Shown: piece by piece, positions 1 to 8,962 of the stretch
Layout: the number at the start of each line of letters is the position of its first letter
Position numbering within the stretch: the stretch's first letter is position 1
Origin: Ignavibacteria bacterium
GTDB lineage: Bacteria > Bacteroidota > Ignavibacteria > Kapaibacteriales > Kapaibacteriaceae
Direction of reading: 5' to 3'
Assembly (NCBI GenBank): GCA_015709655.1
Contig: CP054181.1
Span: 79,327 to 143,326 of the forward strand
Length of the DNA: 64,000 nucleotides
Position numbers and translations under genes: made by a program
The notes under the pieces: model-generated
What the model was told of the DNA's origin: nothing
The model's input: only the letters and a program-made list of their open reading frames with translations
Databases searched by the model: none

Positions 1-203
1 CCAAAATTCCTCCAAGGCAGCGCGAGGTGTTTATGATGCGGTATTTCGAAGACTTAACATACGACGAAATCAGCGCCCAGACAGGCCGAAACGTAGGAAC
101 ATTGAAGGCAAACTACCACTGGGCCGTAAATACGATTACCAATCTGCTCCGTACATCGGAATACTTTAAAGAATGGAGGTCTGAATTTAATGATGAACTC
201 TAA
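1..203 (+). CDS. ECF-type RNA polymerase sigma factor, C-terminal part (5' truncated by window)
   Basis: The reading frame starting at base 3 is open from the window edge to the stop at 201-203 and encodes about 66 residues. It contains PPRQREVFMMRYFEDLTYDEIS followed by a helix-turn-helix (TGRNVGTLKANYHWAV), the typical region 4.2 of group 4 (ECF) sigma factors that reads the -35 element. The gene's start lies outside the window. Its last 14 bases overlap the next gene, which implies translational coupling. The arrangement sigma, small one-helix membrane protein, then CpxP-like periplasmic protein suggests an envelope-stress regulon controlling itself; that role is inferred from context. Confidence 0.85.
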   Translation, partial: KIPPRQREVFMMRYFEDLTYDEISAQTGRNVGTLKANYHWAVNTITNLLRTSEYFKEWRSEFNDEL

Positions 204-612
204 ACCAACTACAGCAGAGAATGGCGTGGGAAAACCGTCTCAGCTTCGCGAGCACCTCACACGCGAGTACACTGACCATATCACGGACTATACGCGCAAC
301 ATGAGCATTGGCGTCATGAATGCGGTGGAATCAGCAGGCAACCGCAAAAAAACACTATTCAGGTTTTCTGTTGCAGTGGCAGTAGTGACACTTGCCGTAA
401 GCGGAGCAATTTTCTACATGGCCCCGCTACCCAAGGTAGTCAACATAGCACAACAGGCAAGTTATTCTGATCCAGACAACTCCGGCGATATTATTTCGGA
501 TTTGGCGGAGCAGGAAGTTGCACTCTATGATCCAGCCGACGATGCAATTCAAACCGATCTGGTAACAGAAGCGGATATCGATAAACTATTTGAAGGAGAA
601 GAATTACAATGA
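190..612 (+). CDS. Single-pass membrane protein, candidate anti-sigma factor
   Basis: A 140-residue protein with a polar N-terminal half (about residues 1-55), one hydrophobic helix around residues 58-80 (FRFSVAVAVVTLAVSGAIFY) and an acidic C-terminal tail. A strong ribosome-binding sequence, ggaggt at 175-180, lies 9 bases before the ATG at 190; a second ATG at 193 could serve equally. The gene overlaps the end of the sigma factor gene and shares ATGA with the next gene, so the three are almost certainly one operon. A cytoplasmic N-terminus, one membrane helix and a periplasmic tail beside an ECF sigma gene is the usual form of an anti-sigma factor, but I see no clear ZAS zinc motif (HxxxCxxC). 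The function is therefore inferred from position. Confidence 0.6.
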   Translation: MMNSKPTTAENGVGKPSQLREHLTREYTDHITDYTRNMSIGVMNAVESAGNRKKTLFRFSVAVAVVTLAVSGAIFYMAPLPKVVNIAQQASYSDPDNSGDIISDLAEQEVALYDPADDAIQTDLVTEADIDKLFEGEELQ

Positions 613-1103
613 ATCACCTAACGAAAAAGGCAGTTCCCGCATTCATTGTCCTTGGGCTCATGGTATTTGCATTTGCTAAAGCAGGAGCACAGGATGAGTC
701 GGCAGACCCGAGTATCAAGGGACGTATCAGCGAGATGCGAAAAGCAAAGATTGTAAAGTTCCTGGAACTCACTCCGGAACAAGCGGCTAAGTTCAGCCCG
801 GTGTATGACAGACAGCAGGAACAACAGAGAACCATGAAAAAGGACATCGCATCGAAAGCAAAAGCTTTGAACAAGCTTACTCGCTCCGGTTCTGCTGATC
901 AGGAAATCGCGGCTAAGGCCGAAGACCTGCGGACGGCAATCCGTAAGATGTGGCAACAGTCAGATGCTGACATGAATGAAATTAAAAGTGTTCTTACGAC
1001 AAAACAATATGCCCGTTATGTTGCTTTCGAAATTCAATTTCGTGAAGCTCTTCAAAAGGCGGCGCTGAAACGTGCCGGGCGTGGCATGAAAAACCGTCGG
1101 TAA
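609..1103 (+). CDS. Spy/CpxP-like periplasmic protein
   Basis: A 164-residue protein with a signal peptide (hydrophobic residues about 9-26, cleavage probably after AGA in KAGAQDE). It is followed by a charged, helix-rich body. The segment LELTPEQAAKFSPVYDRQQ has the LTxxQ-type motif of the Spy/CpxP/LTXXQ family, periplasmic chaperone-like or stress-sensor proteins. Start and upstream stop overlap as ATGA (609-612), so it is translationally coupled to the putative anti-sigma factor. The C-terminus is very basic (KRAGRGMKNRR). I infer a stress-sensing or folding-helper role tied to the upstream sigma factor. It ends 14 bases before the convergent dnaE. Confidence 0.7.
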   Translation: MNHLTKKAVPAFIVLGLMVFAFAKAGAQDESADPSIKGRISEMRKAKIVKFLELTPEQAAKFSPVYDRQQEQQRTMKKDIASKAKALNKLTRSGSADQEIAAKAEDLRTAIRKMWQQSDADMNEIKSVLTTKQYARYVAFEIQFREALQKAALKRAGRGMKNRR

Positions 1104-1117
1104 ATCACTGCAACCGG

Positions 1118-4100
1118 CTAATTCTTCCTGGATTCAACATCATATCGCACGTTGTTCTGACCAAACAGGGAACACAGGTATTCCGTTGTTTCGGGTGTTT
1201 GCTTGATTTTTATTAACGAATTATACTGAATTGTTTTACTGGTGCGTGGAACAACAAATTTCAGGCTCTTCATCCCATCATGACTATCGCAGTACGACCG
1301 TAGCTTCTGAAGCTGGCCACGATCAACCGTCTGTGGATCAACACGTATCACGTAACCACTGCTAAGCGATGCCAGCGCATCCTGAAGTGTGTATACCTGA
1401 TCTACGATAATTCGGACAGCCGATCCAAGAATCTCAAGCTTACCCGAGAACACAAGTACAGAATCGGGCTGAACAACCGATGCGTACTTCGTGTACGTTT
1501 CTGCCCAGAGCAGTACTTCGGCACTACCGGTAAACTGTTCAACCTTTACCACTGCAAATGTCTGTTCCCGCTTGTTAAGCCGGGTTTTAACATCTACAAC
1601 CAGGCCACACAACAACACTTGTTTCCCGTTTTTTGTTAGATCCGGATTGGAGACTGTTATGCTTGAATACGAATGAACGGCAACAGCGTGAGGCTGGAGC
1701 GGGTGGCCAGATACATAGAAGTTCAAGTACTCGCGTTCTCTACGGTAGCGTTCCTGTTCGGGCCATGGCTCCGCCTGCGGCAGTGATGGCTCGACCAGCG
1801 CTACGTTTTCTAAAGATCCAAAAAGCGAGTCCATCTGATTCAGTCCACCACTGTTTACCTTATGGGCGTACTCAACGGCGGCTTCAATGGCACCAACAAG
1901 CTGTGCTCTGTTACCCGACTGTATAGAATCGAAAGCCCCGGAACACACGAGAGCTTCGATAACACGTTTATTGGCAACTTTCGAGTCAATTCGGGCAGCA
2001 AAATCAAAAATGGATGTGAAGGGGCCATCGGTCCGCGTTGCCACAATGGAGTCAACCGCTGGAATACCTACATTTTTAATAGCGGCCATTCCAAAATAAA
2101 TGATCTTACCATCGGCAATAAAGGTGGCTTCCGACTTGTTGATGTCCGGAGGAAGTACGGTGATACCATATCTGCGTGCTTCGTCGATAAACGATACAAT
2201 CTTCTCCTGATTACCAAGTTCAGCCGTCATGTTCGCTGCAAGGAACTCAGTAGGATAATGTGTTTTTAGCCACGCCGTTTGATACGCAAGGTATGCATAG
2301 GCAGCACTATGACTCTTATTAAAACCGTACGAAGCAAACTTCTGAATCAAGTCAAAGATGCTGCCGGCCAGCACGGCATCAATATTATTGTGTGTTCCAG
2401 CCCCCTGCACAAATAACTCCCGCTGTTCTGCCATGAGTTTTGGATCCTTCTTCCCCATGGCACGCCTCATGAGGTCGGCCTGCGCCAGACTAAATCCGGC
2501 AAGGGTCTGAACAAGCTGCATCACCTGCTCCTGGTACACAATGATGCCGTAGGTGCGCTCCAGAATGGGCTCCATGAGCTGATGTGGATACGTGATGGCG
2601 CGCTTTCCGTGCTTCCGGTCAATGAACTCCGGAATATTATCCATGGGACCTGGACGATAAAGAGCGTTCAGCGCAATAAGATCTTCAATTGTTGAAGGCT
2701 GAAGGTTGCGCATTGCCTGTTGCATCGGCTCGGATTCAAACTGAAAAACAGCGGTTGTCTGCCCCCGACCAAACATCGCAAACACGTCTGGGTCATCAAA
2801 TGGTATGGCATCCAGGTCAATCGTTGTCCCGGTTGATTTCTTAATCTGCGCTAATGTATTTTCAATGATGCTCAGCGTCCGCAGCCCCAGGAAGTCCATT
2901 TTTAGCAGGCCTGCTGCTTCAAGATCCTTCATGTTGTACTGAGTGGCCGGTTCAGTTTGAGGGGTTTGATAAACAGGAACATAATTACTGACCGGCCCGG
3001 GTGCAATCACCACACCGGCCGCATGAAGAGAGCTATTGCGAAGCGTACCTTCCAAGTCGAGGGAATATTCAAGTAAGTCTTTGTACCGTTGCTCAGTAGA
3101 ATTTTTCAGCCATTTCAGATCGGGCAGGTCCAATGCCTCTTTCAGGGGCGTTACCTTACCTTGGATAACAGGAATTTTGTCGGTTATTGAGTTTATTGTC
3201 GCTAGGTCGATACCCAGGACCCGTCCCACATCCTTGAGTACTGCACGTGCACTCAGAGTGCCAAAGGTTATAATCTGAGCAACCGAATCCGATCCATAGG
3301 TAGTCTTAACATACTCAATAACTTTATCACGTTTATCGTCGGCAAAATCCACGTCGATATCAGGCATCGAAATTCGGTCTGGATTCAAGAACCGTTCAAA
3401 GAGCAGATCGTATTTCAGGGGGTCGATATCTGTGATCTGCAGGGCATAGGCCACGATGGACCCCGCGGCTGAGCCACGACCGGGTCCCACCCGAACTCCC
3501 ATGTTGCGTGCAGCTCGTATAAAATCCTCAACAATCAGGAAGTATCCGGCATAGCCCATTTTCCGGATAACCGATAGTTCGAAGTGCGCCCTGTCCAGTA
3601 TCTCGCCAGTAAGGAGCGGGTATCGGCGCTCCAGGCCCTCCATGGTGCGCAGTTCAAGATAATCTTCAAGCGTTGCCACACCACTTTCAGGAGGGATAGG
3701 AAATTGTGGCATCTGCAAATCGGTTGGTATCGTAAGATCTACTTTTTCGGCAATTTCAGCCGTGTTCTCGATACCGTCAGGGAAGGCTTTAAAAAGCTCC
3801 TTCATTTCGTCCTGCGATTTCAGGTACATTTCCGGTACCTTGTACCGCAGATCCCGCTTGATATCAAAATCCTGATTCTTTGTGTACTGGACATCCTTTG
3901 TAATGTGCAGCAGTACATTGTGGCTTACGGCGTGTTTTTTTTGGACGTAATGCGTGTCGTTGCTGACGACGATTTTTATCCCCAACTGCCTGGCAATCTT
4001 CGGGGCCTGTTCAAGGACGATTTTGTCCTCGGGTAAACCATGATCCTGTAGTTCAATGTAAAAGTCGTCACCAAAAATCTCTTTGAGTTCACGGGCATTG

Positions 4101-4576
4101 TTAACAGCCGCCTGATAGTCACCGGCCAGTAGGGGGGCGTTAACAGGGCCGGCAAGACATGCCGACGTACTCACAATACCATCATGATATTGCCGCAGCA
4201 GGTTCATATCTATTCGCGGCTTATAGTAAAAGCCCTTTTCGTGCGCTATGCTCGTAAGCTTTATTAGATTTCTGTAGCCTGTTTCATTTTTGGCCAGCAA
4301 TACCAGATGGTAGTAGTTGCGATGTTTATTGTGCGATTCAAATCGCTCCCTGTCAGTATGGTTACGCACAGCCACATACGCTTCTACGCCAATAATGGGT
4401 TTAATCCCGGCAGTCTTGGCCTTTTTGTAAAACTCAAAGCAGCCAAACATGACACCGTGATCCGTGATAGCCAGGGCTTTCTGGTTATCGGCAACTGCTG
4501 CAGAAATCAGTTGTTCGGGTGACGGTACGGCGTCGAGAAGTGAATAATGGGTATGATTATGAAGATGAACAAACAT
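1118..4576 (-). CDS. dnaE: DNA polymerase III alpha subunit
   Basis: A 1152-residue replicative polymerase of normal DnaE length. The N-terminal PHP domain opens with HLHNHTHYSLLD and has NDTHYV further on. The polymerase core has GPGRGSAAGSIVAY and the catalytic aspartates in MPDIDVDFAD. A helix-hairpin-helix follows, and a C-terminal OB-fold region runs from about residue 990 (VLLCGLVVDVKTRLNKREQTFAVVKVEQFTG). It extends DNA as part of the polymerase III holoenzyme. The gene stands alone on the minus strand, converging with the CpxP-like gene, and is preceded by about 90 bases without genes. No frameshift or missing catalytic residue is visible. Confidence 0.97.
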   Translation of the reverse strand: MFVHLHNHTHYSLLDAVPSPEQLISAAVADNQKALAITDHGVMFGCFEFYKKAKTAGIKPIIGVEAYVAVRNHTDRERFESHNKHRNYYHLVLLAKNETGYRNLIKLTSIAHEKGFYYKPRIDMNLLRQYHDGIVSTSACLAGPVNAPLLAGDYQAAVNNARELKEIFGDDFYIELQDHGLPEDKIVLEQAPKIARQLGIKIVVSNDTHYVQKKHAVSHNVLLHITKDVQYTKNQDFDIKRDLRYKVPEMYLKSQDEMKELFKAFPDGIENTAEIAEKVDLTIPTDLQMPQFPIPPESGVATLEDYLELRTMEGLERRYPLLTGEILDRAHFELSVIRKMGYAGYFLIVEDFIRAARNMGVRVGPGRGSAAGSIVAYALQITDIDPLKYDLLFERFLNPDRISMPDIDVDFADDKRDKVIEYVKTTYGSDSVAQIITFGTLSARAVLKDVGRVLGIDLATINSITDKIPVIQGKVTPLKEALDLPDLKWLKNSTEQRYKDLLEYSLDLEGTLRNSSLHAAGVVIAPGPVSNYVPVYQTPQTEPATQYNMKDLEAAGLLKMDFLGLRTLSIIENTLAQIKKSTGTTIDLDAIPFDDPDVFAMFGRGQTTAVFQFESEPMQQAMRNLQPSTIEDLIALNALYRPGPMDNIPEFIDRKHGKRAITYPHQLMEPILERTYGIIVYQEQVMQLVQTLAGFSLAQADLMRRAMGKKDPKLMAEQRELFVQGAGTHNNIDAVLAGSIFDLIQKFASYGFNKSHSAAYAYLAYQTAWLKTHYPTEFLAANMTAELGNQEKIVSFIDEARRYGITVLPPDINKSEATFIADGKIIYFGMAAIKNVGIPAVDSIVATRTDGPFTSIFDFAARIDSKVANKRVIEALVCSGAFDSIQSGNRAQLVGAIEAAVEYAHKVNSGGLNQMDSLFGSLENVALVEPSLPQAEPWPEQERYRREREYLNFYVSGHPLQPHAVAVHSYSSITVSNPDLTKNGKQVLLCGLVVDVKTRLNKREQTFAVVKVEQFTGSAEVLLWAETYTKYASVVQPDSVLVFSGKLEILGSAVRIIVDQVYTLQDALASLSSGYVIRVDPQTVDRGQLQKLRSYCDSHDGMKSLKFVVPRTSKTIQYNSLIKIKQTPETTEYLCSLFGQNNVRYDVESRKN

Positions 4577-4668
4577 GATTGTAATTCTACCATTTGTGTT
4601 TTATGGGAACGTTCGCGACTACAGAGCAACTGTTATCGATGTAGCTACAACCCGAGGTAAAAACAGTT

Positions 4669-5682
4669 CTATTTCAGAACTGACCGAATCCGTGCACTAA
4701 TAACATCGAGTAGCCATACCACCGCAGTGATGATGATCACAAGCGTTCCTACTTCATGATATTTGGCAAGACCCTGGTACTGAGTGAGCAGAGTGCCAAT
4801 ACCACCGCCGCCAACAAAACCAATAATCGTTGCCATCCTTACGTTGATGTCCCACCGGTACACCGTAAACGACAGGTAGGGAAGTACGCACTGCGGTACA
4901 ACAGCATACCACAATACCTGAAGTCTGCTTGCGCCAGTGGCTTCAATGGCTTCGATCGGACCATCAGCAATGTTTTCAATTTGCTCAGAATACAGTTTTG
5001 TGAGTGACGCAATGGTGTGTACAACAAGAGCCAGCATCCCAGCAAACGGACCAATTCCAACCCAAACGCTAAAGATGATAGCCCAGATGATTGGTTCCAT
5101 CGAACGGGTAATATTGAGCAGTGCACGCACTACTGAATACACCAGCCGCTCTGCTGGTGAAGCCGTCATAATGTTGCTGGCAGCCAGAAAGGCCAGAACA
5201 AAGGCTATAGGGATCGACGCCAGGGTTGCCAGCAAGGCAGTAAATATCGTTACAACCATGGCGTAGAGTGCTTCACCAACGATATCGGTACTGGGGGTTA
5301 CCAGTGCACCAAATATTCTTCCGGCCCCGGCCAGACCTTCACCCGAAAAGAACTCGCTGATCGAAACGTCAGTAACAATCCAGCCGGCCAGAACAGAGAA
5401 CACCAGTGTACACCATCCAAGGTGTTGCGTAATCGTACGGGCACCCGGCGAATCAGCAAATGTTCCTGTTAAGAACAGTCGTCCCAGCGAAGCGCGGTTG
5501 GTAACTGACGCCACAAGAAAAACAGCCGCCACCGTCGCTACGAGCCATGGTGCCACCGTACCAGACACGACATCGGTTTCAAGAAATGCCGGAAGTATCA
5601 CAAAAACAAGGCAAGCTGCAAGATAGGCTCCCAGAAGTGCATCAATCACCCATGATAGGAACACATTCATTTTTGATGTCAT
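4669..5682 (-). CDS. phnE: Phosphonate/phosphite-type ABC transporter permease
   Basis: A 337-residue inner-membrane protein with about seven hydrophobic segments and the binding-protein-dependent permease EAA loop (EAIEATGASRLQVLWYAVVPQ), followed by the PhnE-typical IIGFVGGGGIGTLL. It forms the channel for the ATPase encoded just upstream; the two genes overlap by four bases (ATGA at 5679-5682). PhnE family members import phosphonates, phosphite or related oxyanions. No C-P lyase, phosphonatase or phosphite dehydrogenase gene is visible in this window, so the substrate cannot be assigned. The binding protein (phnD) is at 34972. Confidence 0.87.
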   Translation of the reverse strand: MTSKMNVFLSWVIDALLGAYLAACLVFVILPAFLETDVVSGTVAPWLVATVAAVFLVASVTNRASLGRLFLTGTFADSPGARTITQHLGWCTLVFSVLAGWIVTDVSISEFFSGEGLAGAGRIFGALVTPSTDIVGEALYAMVVTIFTALLATLASIPIAFVLAFLAASNIMTASPAERLVYSVVRALLNITRSMEPIIWAIIFSVWVGIGPFAGMLALVVHTIASLTKLYSEQIENIADGPIEAIEATGASRLQVLWYAVVPQCVLPYLSFTVYRWDINVRMATIIGFVGGGGIGTLLTQYQGLAKYHEVGTLVIIITAVVWLLDVISARIRSVLK

Positions 5683-6455
5683 TCCACCACCTCCGCGTCA
5701 TTACCATAGATGGCCTTGAACCATTCATCCGTTATCTGGTCAGGTCCTCCCGTAAAGACCAACTCACCGCCGCGCAATGCAATTACACGAGTGGCATACC
5801 TGCGTACGAGCGAGAGAAAATGCAGATTACACACAATGGTTGTCCCCAGCTCCTTGTTGATTGCCTCCAGGTGATCCATCACTGAATGTGCTGTTGCCGG
5901 GTCGAGTGAAGCCACCGGTTCATCGGCAAGCACCAGGCGCGGATTCTGCATCAGGGCGCGGGCAATGGCAACGCGCTGTTTCTGGCCGCCCGAAAGAGCG
6001 TCAGCTCTGTTATCTGCCTTCGATTCGATTCCCACGCGCCGAAGCAGATCGAGTGCCCGTGTTCTCTGCTCCTGCGTAAAACGTCCCATAATCCCAGCTG
6101 CAGAAGACATGGAGCCAAGAGCTCCGTACAGCACGTTGTTCAGTACGCTGTGCCGGTCAATTAAATTAAAATGCTGAAAGATCATGCCAATCTGTGCCCT
6201 GTGTTTTCGCAACCCATCACCTTGTACATGGGTCACATCAGTTCCGTTAAACCGCACCACACCATCCGACGGCTTGATAAGGCGGTTCATGGTTCGCATC
6301 AGCGTACTTTTCCCGCTTCCTGATAAACCAATCACTACAATAAATTCACCGGCAGTAATCGACAATGAAATGTTATTCAGTGCCCTGAAGCCGTTAGGGT
6401 ATGTATGCGTGATATTCTGTAGTTCAAGCAGCGGAGTCATTGGCAAAGCTATCAT
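5679..6455 (-). CDS. phnC: Phosphonate-type ABC transporter ATP-binding protein
   Basis: A 258-residue ABC ATPase with Walker A GLSGSGKST, Q-loop region IGMIFQHFNLIDRHSVLNNV, signature LSGGQKQRVAIARAL and Walker B LVLADEPVASLDP. The FNLIDRHSVLNNVLYG segment is characteristic of PhnC. It powers the PhnE channel, whose gene overlaps it by four bases. The start at 6455 gives MIALPMTPLLELQN; the second methionine (6440) is nearer the usual family N-terminus. About 110 bases separate it from the divergent cmk, where a promoter for each side must lie. Confidence 0.9.
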   Translation of the reverse strand: MIALPMTPLLELQNITHTYPNGFRALNNISLSITAGEFIVVIGLSGSGKSTLMRTMNRLIKPSDGVVRFNGTDVTHVQGDGLRKHRAQIGMIFQHFNLIDRHSVLNNVLYGALGSMSSAAGIMGRFTQEQRTRALDLLRRVGIESKADNRADALSGGQKQRVAIARALMQNPRLVLADEPVASLDPATAHSVMDHLEAINKELGTTIVCNLHFLSLVRRYATRVIALRGGELVFTGGPDQITDEWFKAIYGNDAEVVE

Positions 6456-6567
6456 TATCCCAACCGATTCTATAGCGTGAAATTAAAAACTTGTTCACAG
6501 TTCAGGTAAAATTAAACCGACGGCTTATGCATAGCTCCATTCAACCCAATGGCGTATTTTTGCCCAC

Positions 6568-7272
6568 ATGGCCTTACAAATTGTGATTACCATCGATGGT
6601 CCGGCTGGTGCGGGTAAATCTACGACCGCACGGAGGGTTGCCGAGACTCTCGGATATACCTATATTGATACTGGTGCTATGTACAGAGCGGTTACCTTGA
6701 TGGCCATCCGTAACCACACTCCGCGCACTGAAGCCGATATGGATGCCCTTGCAGCAAGGCTGAATATACATCTTGAAACTACATCAAGCGGACAGCGAAC
6801 CTTTGTTGATAGTACGGATGTTACCGATAGTATTCGTGACCCCGAAGTAACAAACCTTGTCAGTGAAGTCAGTTCCATTGCTTCTGTTCGGAAGCACCTT
6901 GTGCAAAAGCAACGCCTCATGGGCCTCAACGGTGGTGTTGTCATGGATGGTCGCGATATAGGAAGCGTGGTATTCCCGAATGCCCAGGTAAAGGTTTTTC
7001 TTGTTGCTGATATCGAAGAGCGTACCCGCAGAAGGTTTGCGGAGCTTAAAAGTTCGGGACAAGAAGTAAGCATGGATGTTGTACGAAAGCAGTTAGAAGA
7101 GCGTGATGCAAAGGATAGTCAGCGGGAAAACAGCCCCCTTATCCGCCCTGAAGGCTCCACTCTGCTTGATACAACGCATCTGACCATCGAAGGACAGGTG
7201 AAAGCCATACTCAAATTGGTCGCAGAATATCAGCGTGCGTCAGATCTGGTTGGTAAATACTTCCGTTTATAG
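6568..7272 (+). CDS. cmk: Cytidylate kinase
   Basis: A 234-residue P-loop kinase that phosphorylates CMP and dCMP. It begins with IDGPAGAGKSTTARRVAETLGY (P-loop) and YIDTGAMYRAVT (substrate-binding), and has MDGRDIGSVVFPNAQVKVFL and the lid-region arginines in ERTRRRF. Length and motif order are those of bacterial Cmk. In related bacteria cmk, ispH and rpsA often cluster; here ispH follows after 42 bases but rpsA is absent. Confidence 0.95.
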   Translation: MALQIVITIDGPAGAGKSTTARRVAETLGYTYIDTGAMYRAVTLMAIRNHTPRTEADMDALAARLNIHLETTSSGQRTFVDSTDVTDSIRDPEVTNLVSEVSSIASVRKHLVQKQRLMGLNGGVVMDGRDIGSVVFPNAQVKVFLVADIEERTRRRFAELKSSGQEVSMDVVRKQLEERDAKDSQRENSPLIRPEGSTLLDTTHLTIEGQVKAILKLVAEYQRASDLVGKYFRL

Positions 7273-7314
7273 CTTATCACACAGTGTATTGTTTTGTTTT
7301 GTCGATAAATAATA

Positions 7315-8214
7315 ATGATTGTTAACATTGATTCCGGTAGCGGCTTCTGCTGGGGAGTTGTTCGGACAGTTCACATTGCAGAAGAGACACTGCTTGCTCA
7401 TAAGGGCAAGCGTGACGTTTATGTACTTGGCCATATCATTCATAATCCAAAGGAAATGCAGCGTCTGGCGGCTTTGGGACTAAAAACGATAGCCGTAGCT
7501 GATTTCCCGACAATCGCACATAGTAATGCAATCGTCCTTATTCGTGCTCATGGGGAACCGCCGGCAACCTACCAGGCTGCGTGGGAAAACGGAATTGAAT
7601 TGATCGACGCAACATGTCCGGTTGTTACCAAGCTTCAGGAACGCGTCCGTAAGTTTTTCGACCAGGGGTATCAAATTATCATCTTTGGAAAGAAAGACCA
7701 TGCCGAAATCGTTGGATTACGTGGCGTGGTGGGCGATCGCTGCCTGGTTGTTCTTACTCCCAATGAGGCCGTTCAGGTTGCCGACGTAACAAAGAAGACC
7801 GTCCTCTTTTCTCAGACAACAATGGATAGAGCTACATTCTACCTCATCCGCGATGCCCTCAAGGAGCGCATTAGCGACCTGCTTGTTGAGCCAAAGGCCG
7901 AACCGGGAGCAATGCTGCAGACCAAGGATACAATTTGCGGACAGGTAAGCGGACGGGAAGAAAACTTAGCGCGTTTTGCTGCTTCGAATGATGTAATGCT
8001 CTTCGTGGCAGGCAAGGCCAGCAGTAACGGCAAGGTTTTATTCGAAGTATCGCGCAGCGCCAACCCTGCCACTCATTTCATCGAGGAAATTGATGAAATA
8101 CAGCCGGAGTGGTTTACGAACGTAAATACGGTAGGAATCAGTGGTGCTACCAGCACACCACAGTGGTACATGGAAGAAGTACGAGACTGGCTTCTTTCAC
8201 ATTACGGTACATAA
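7315..8214 (+). CDS. ispH: 4-hydroxy-3-methylbut-2-enyl diphosphate reductase
   Basis: A 299-residue iron-sulfur enzyme performing the last step of the MEP isoprenoid pathway (HMBPP to IPP and DMAPP). The three cysteines that hold the 4Fe-4S cluster are seen in SGFCWGV, DATCPVV and KDTICGQV. The RAHGEPP loop and the SSNGKVLFEV and SGATSTPQWYMEEV segments match the family. The N-terminus (IDSGSGFCWGVVRTV) is of the short type common in Bacteroidota and Chlorobi. It probably shares a transcript with cmk. Confidence 0.95.
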   Translation: MIVNIDSGSGFCWGVVRTVHIAEETLLAHKGKRDVYVLGHIIHNPKEMQRLAALGLKTIAVADFPTIAHSNAIVLIRAHGEPPATYQAAWENGIELIDATCPVVTKLQERVRKFFDQGYQIIIFGKKDHAEIVGLRGVVGDRCLVVLTPNEAVQVADVTKKTVLFSQTTMDRATFYLIRDALKERISDLLVEPKAEPGAMLQTKDTICGQVSGREENLARFAASNDVMLFVAGKASSNGKVLFEVSRSANPATHFIEEIDEIQPEWFTNVNTVGISGATSTPQWYMEEVRDWLLSHYGT

Positions 8215-8337
8215 GGGTACGCATCTTACAGATCAATAGCGAGAGACTCATCACAGCGCGTTAGCCCTGCAGATAGCACCGTGCACTGATTTCGTGGGCA
8301 ATTCGTCGTAACTTGCACCTTGAAAAGCATTCACAAC

Positions 8338-8699
8338 GGGGATGTACCGGTTTCGACGGGACATTGGATCGCGAAGATGCGTGCCGAGCTACGCTGGTGG
8401 AGCTCGTAAATACAACCGGCGAACAACAAATGGCGATAACTTTGGTTATCGCATGGCCGCTTAAGTAAGCCGCTATGCCATCGGATTCATAGGTGCCTGT
8501 AGCTCTGAATTTCGGTGTTGCCCCTTAACAGGCTAGCGTGAAGTTTGGTATCGGGACGTAACGTTAAACATTACCGATGCTGGCAATAAGACACCTGTTG
8601 GCCGGTAAACCTTATTGTGAGATAAACAAAGACCAAAGACGCACGTGGTAGGCTTCGGTGAAGGTGTTTCGGACCCGGGTTCGACTCCCGGCATCTCCA
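8338..8699 (+). ncRNA. ssrA: tmRNA (transfer-messenger RNA)
   Basis: The 5' end ggggatg (8338-8344) pairs with catctcc (8692-8698) to close the tRNA-like acceptor; taccggtttcgacggg follows, as in nearly all tmRNAs, and gttcgactcccg forms the T arm. CCA is not encoded. The most credible tag frame runs from GGC at 8432 to TAA at 8462-8464 and gives GDNFGYRMAA, similar in length and in its MAA ending to the tag I recall for Chlorobium (ADDYSYAMAA). The stop codon lies in a hairpin (about 8453-8478), as expected for helix 5. The tag call is inferred; the RNA itself is secure. It rescues stalled ribosomes together with SmpB. Confidence 0.95.
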
Positions 8700-8807
8700 C
8701 AAATCTCAGACCGGCCGGTTACCGGCGGCCTGATGTTCGTTGAATATCCCCACGATATTCGTCTATCAGACGCAGTCACCCTCTATCCGTCCGATTTTAG
8801 TCCTCTG

Positions 8808-8880
<73 letters not shown>

Positions 8881-8962
8881 AGTTGCTCAAAATTAGTAAT
8901 GCCACCTGCATTTGCATTGCATTCCATTACGTCACACAGCATTACTCTGCGTAACTTGTTAG

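Noticed and set aside
2391..2400. CAGCCCCCTG and similar G5/C5 words (also near 14349 and 7132)
   Set aside because: They fit AGGGGGCTG or AAGGGGGCTG, not ARGGGGCTT; single-base neighbours of the motif occur at about chance frequency and were not counted.
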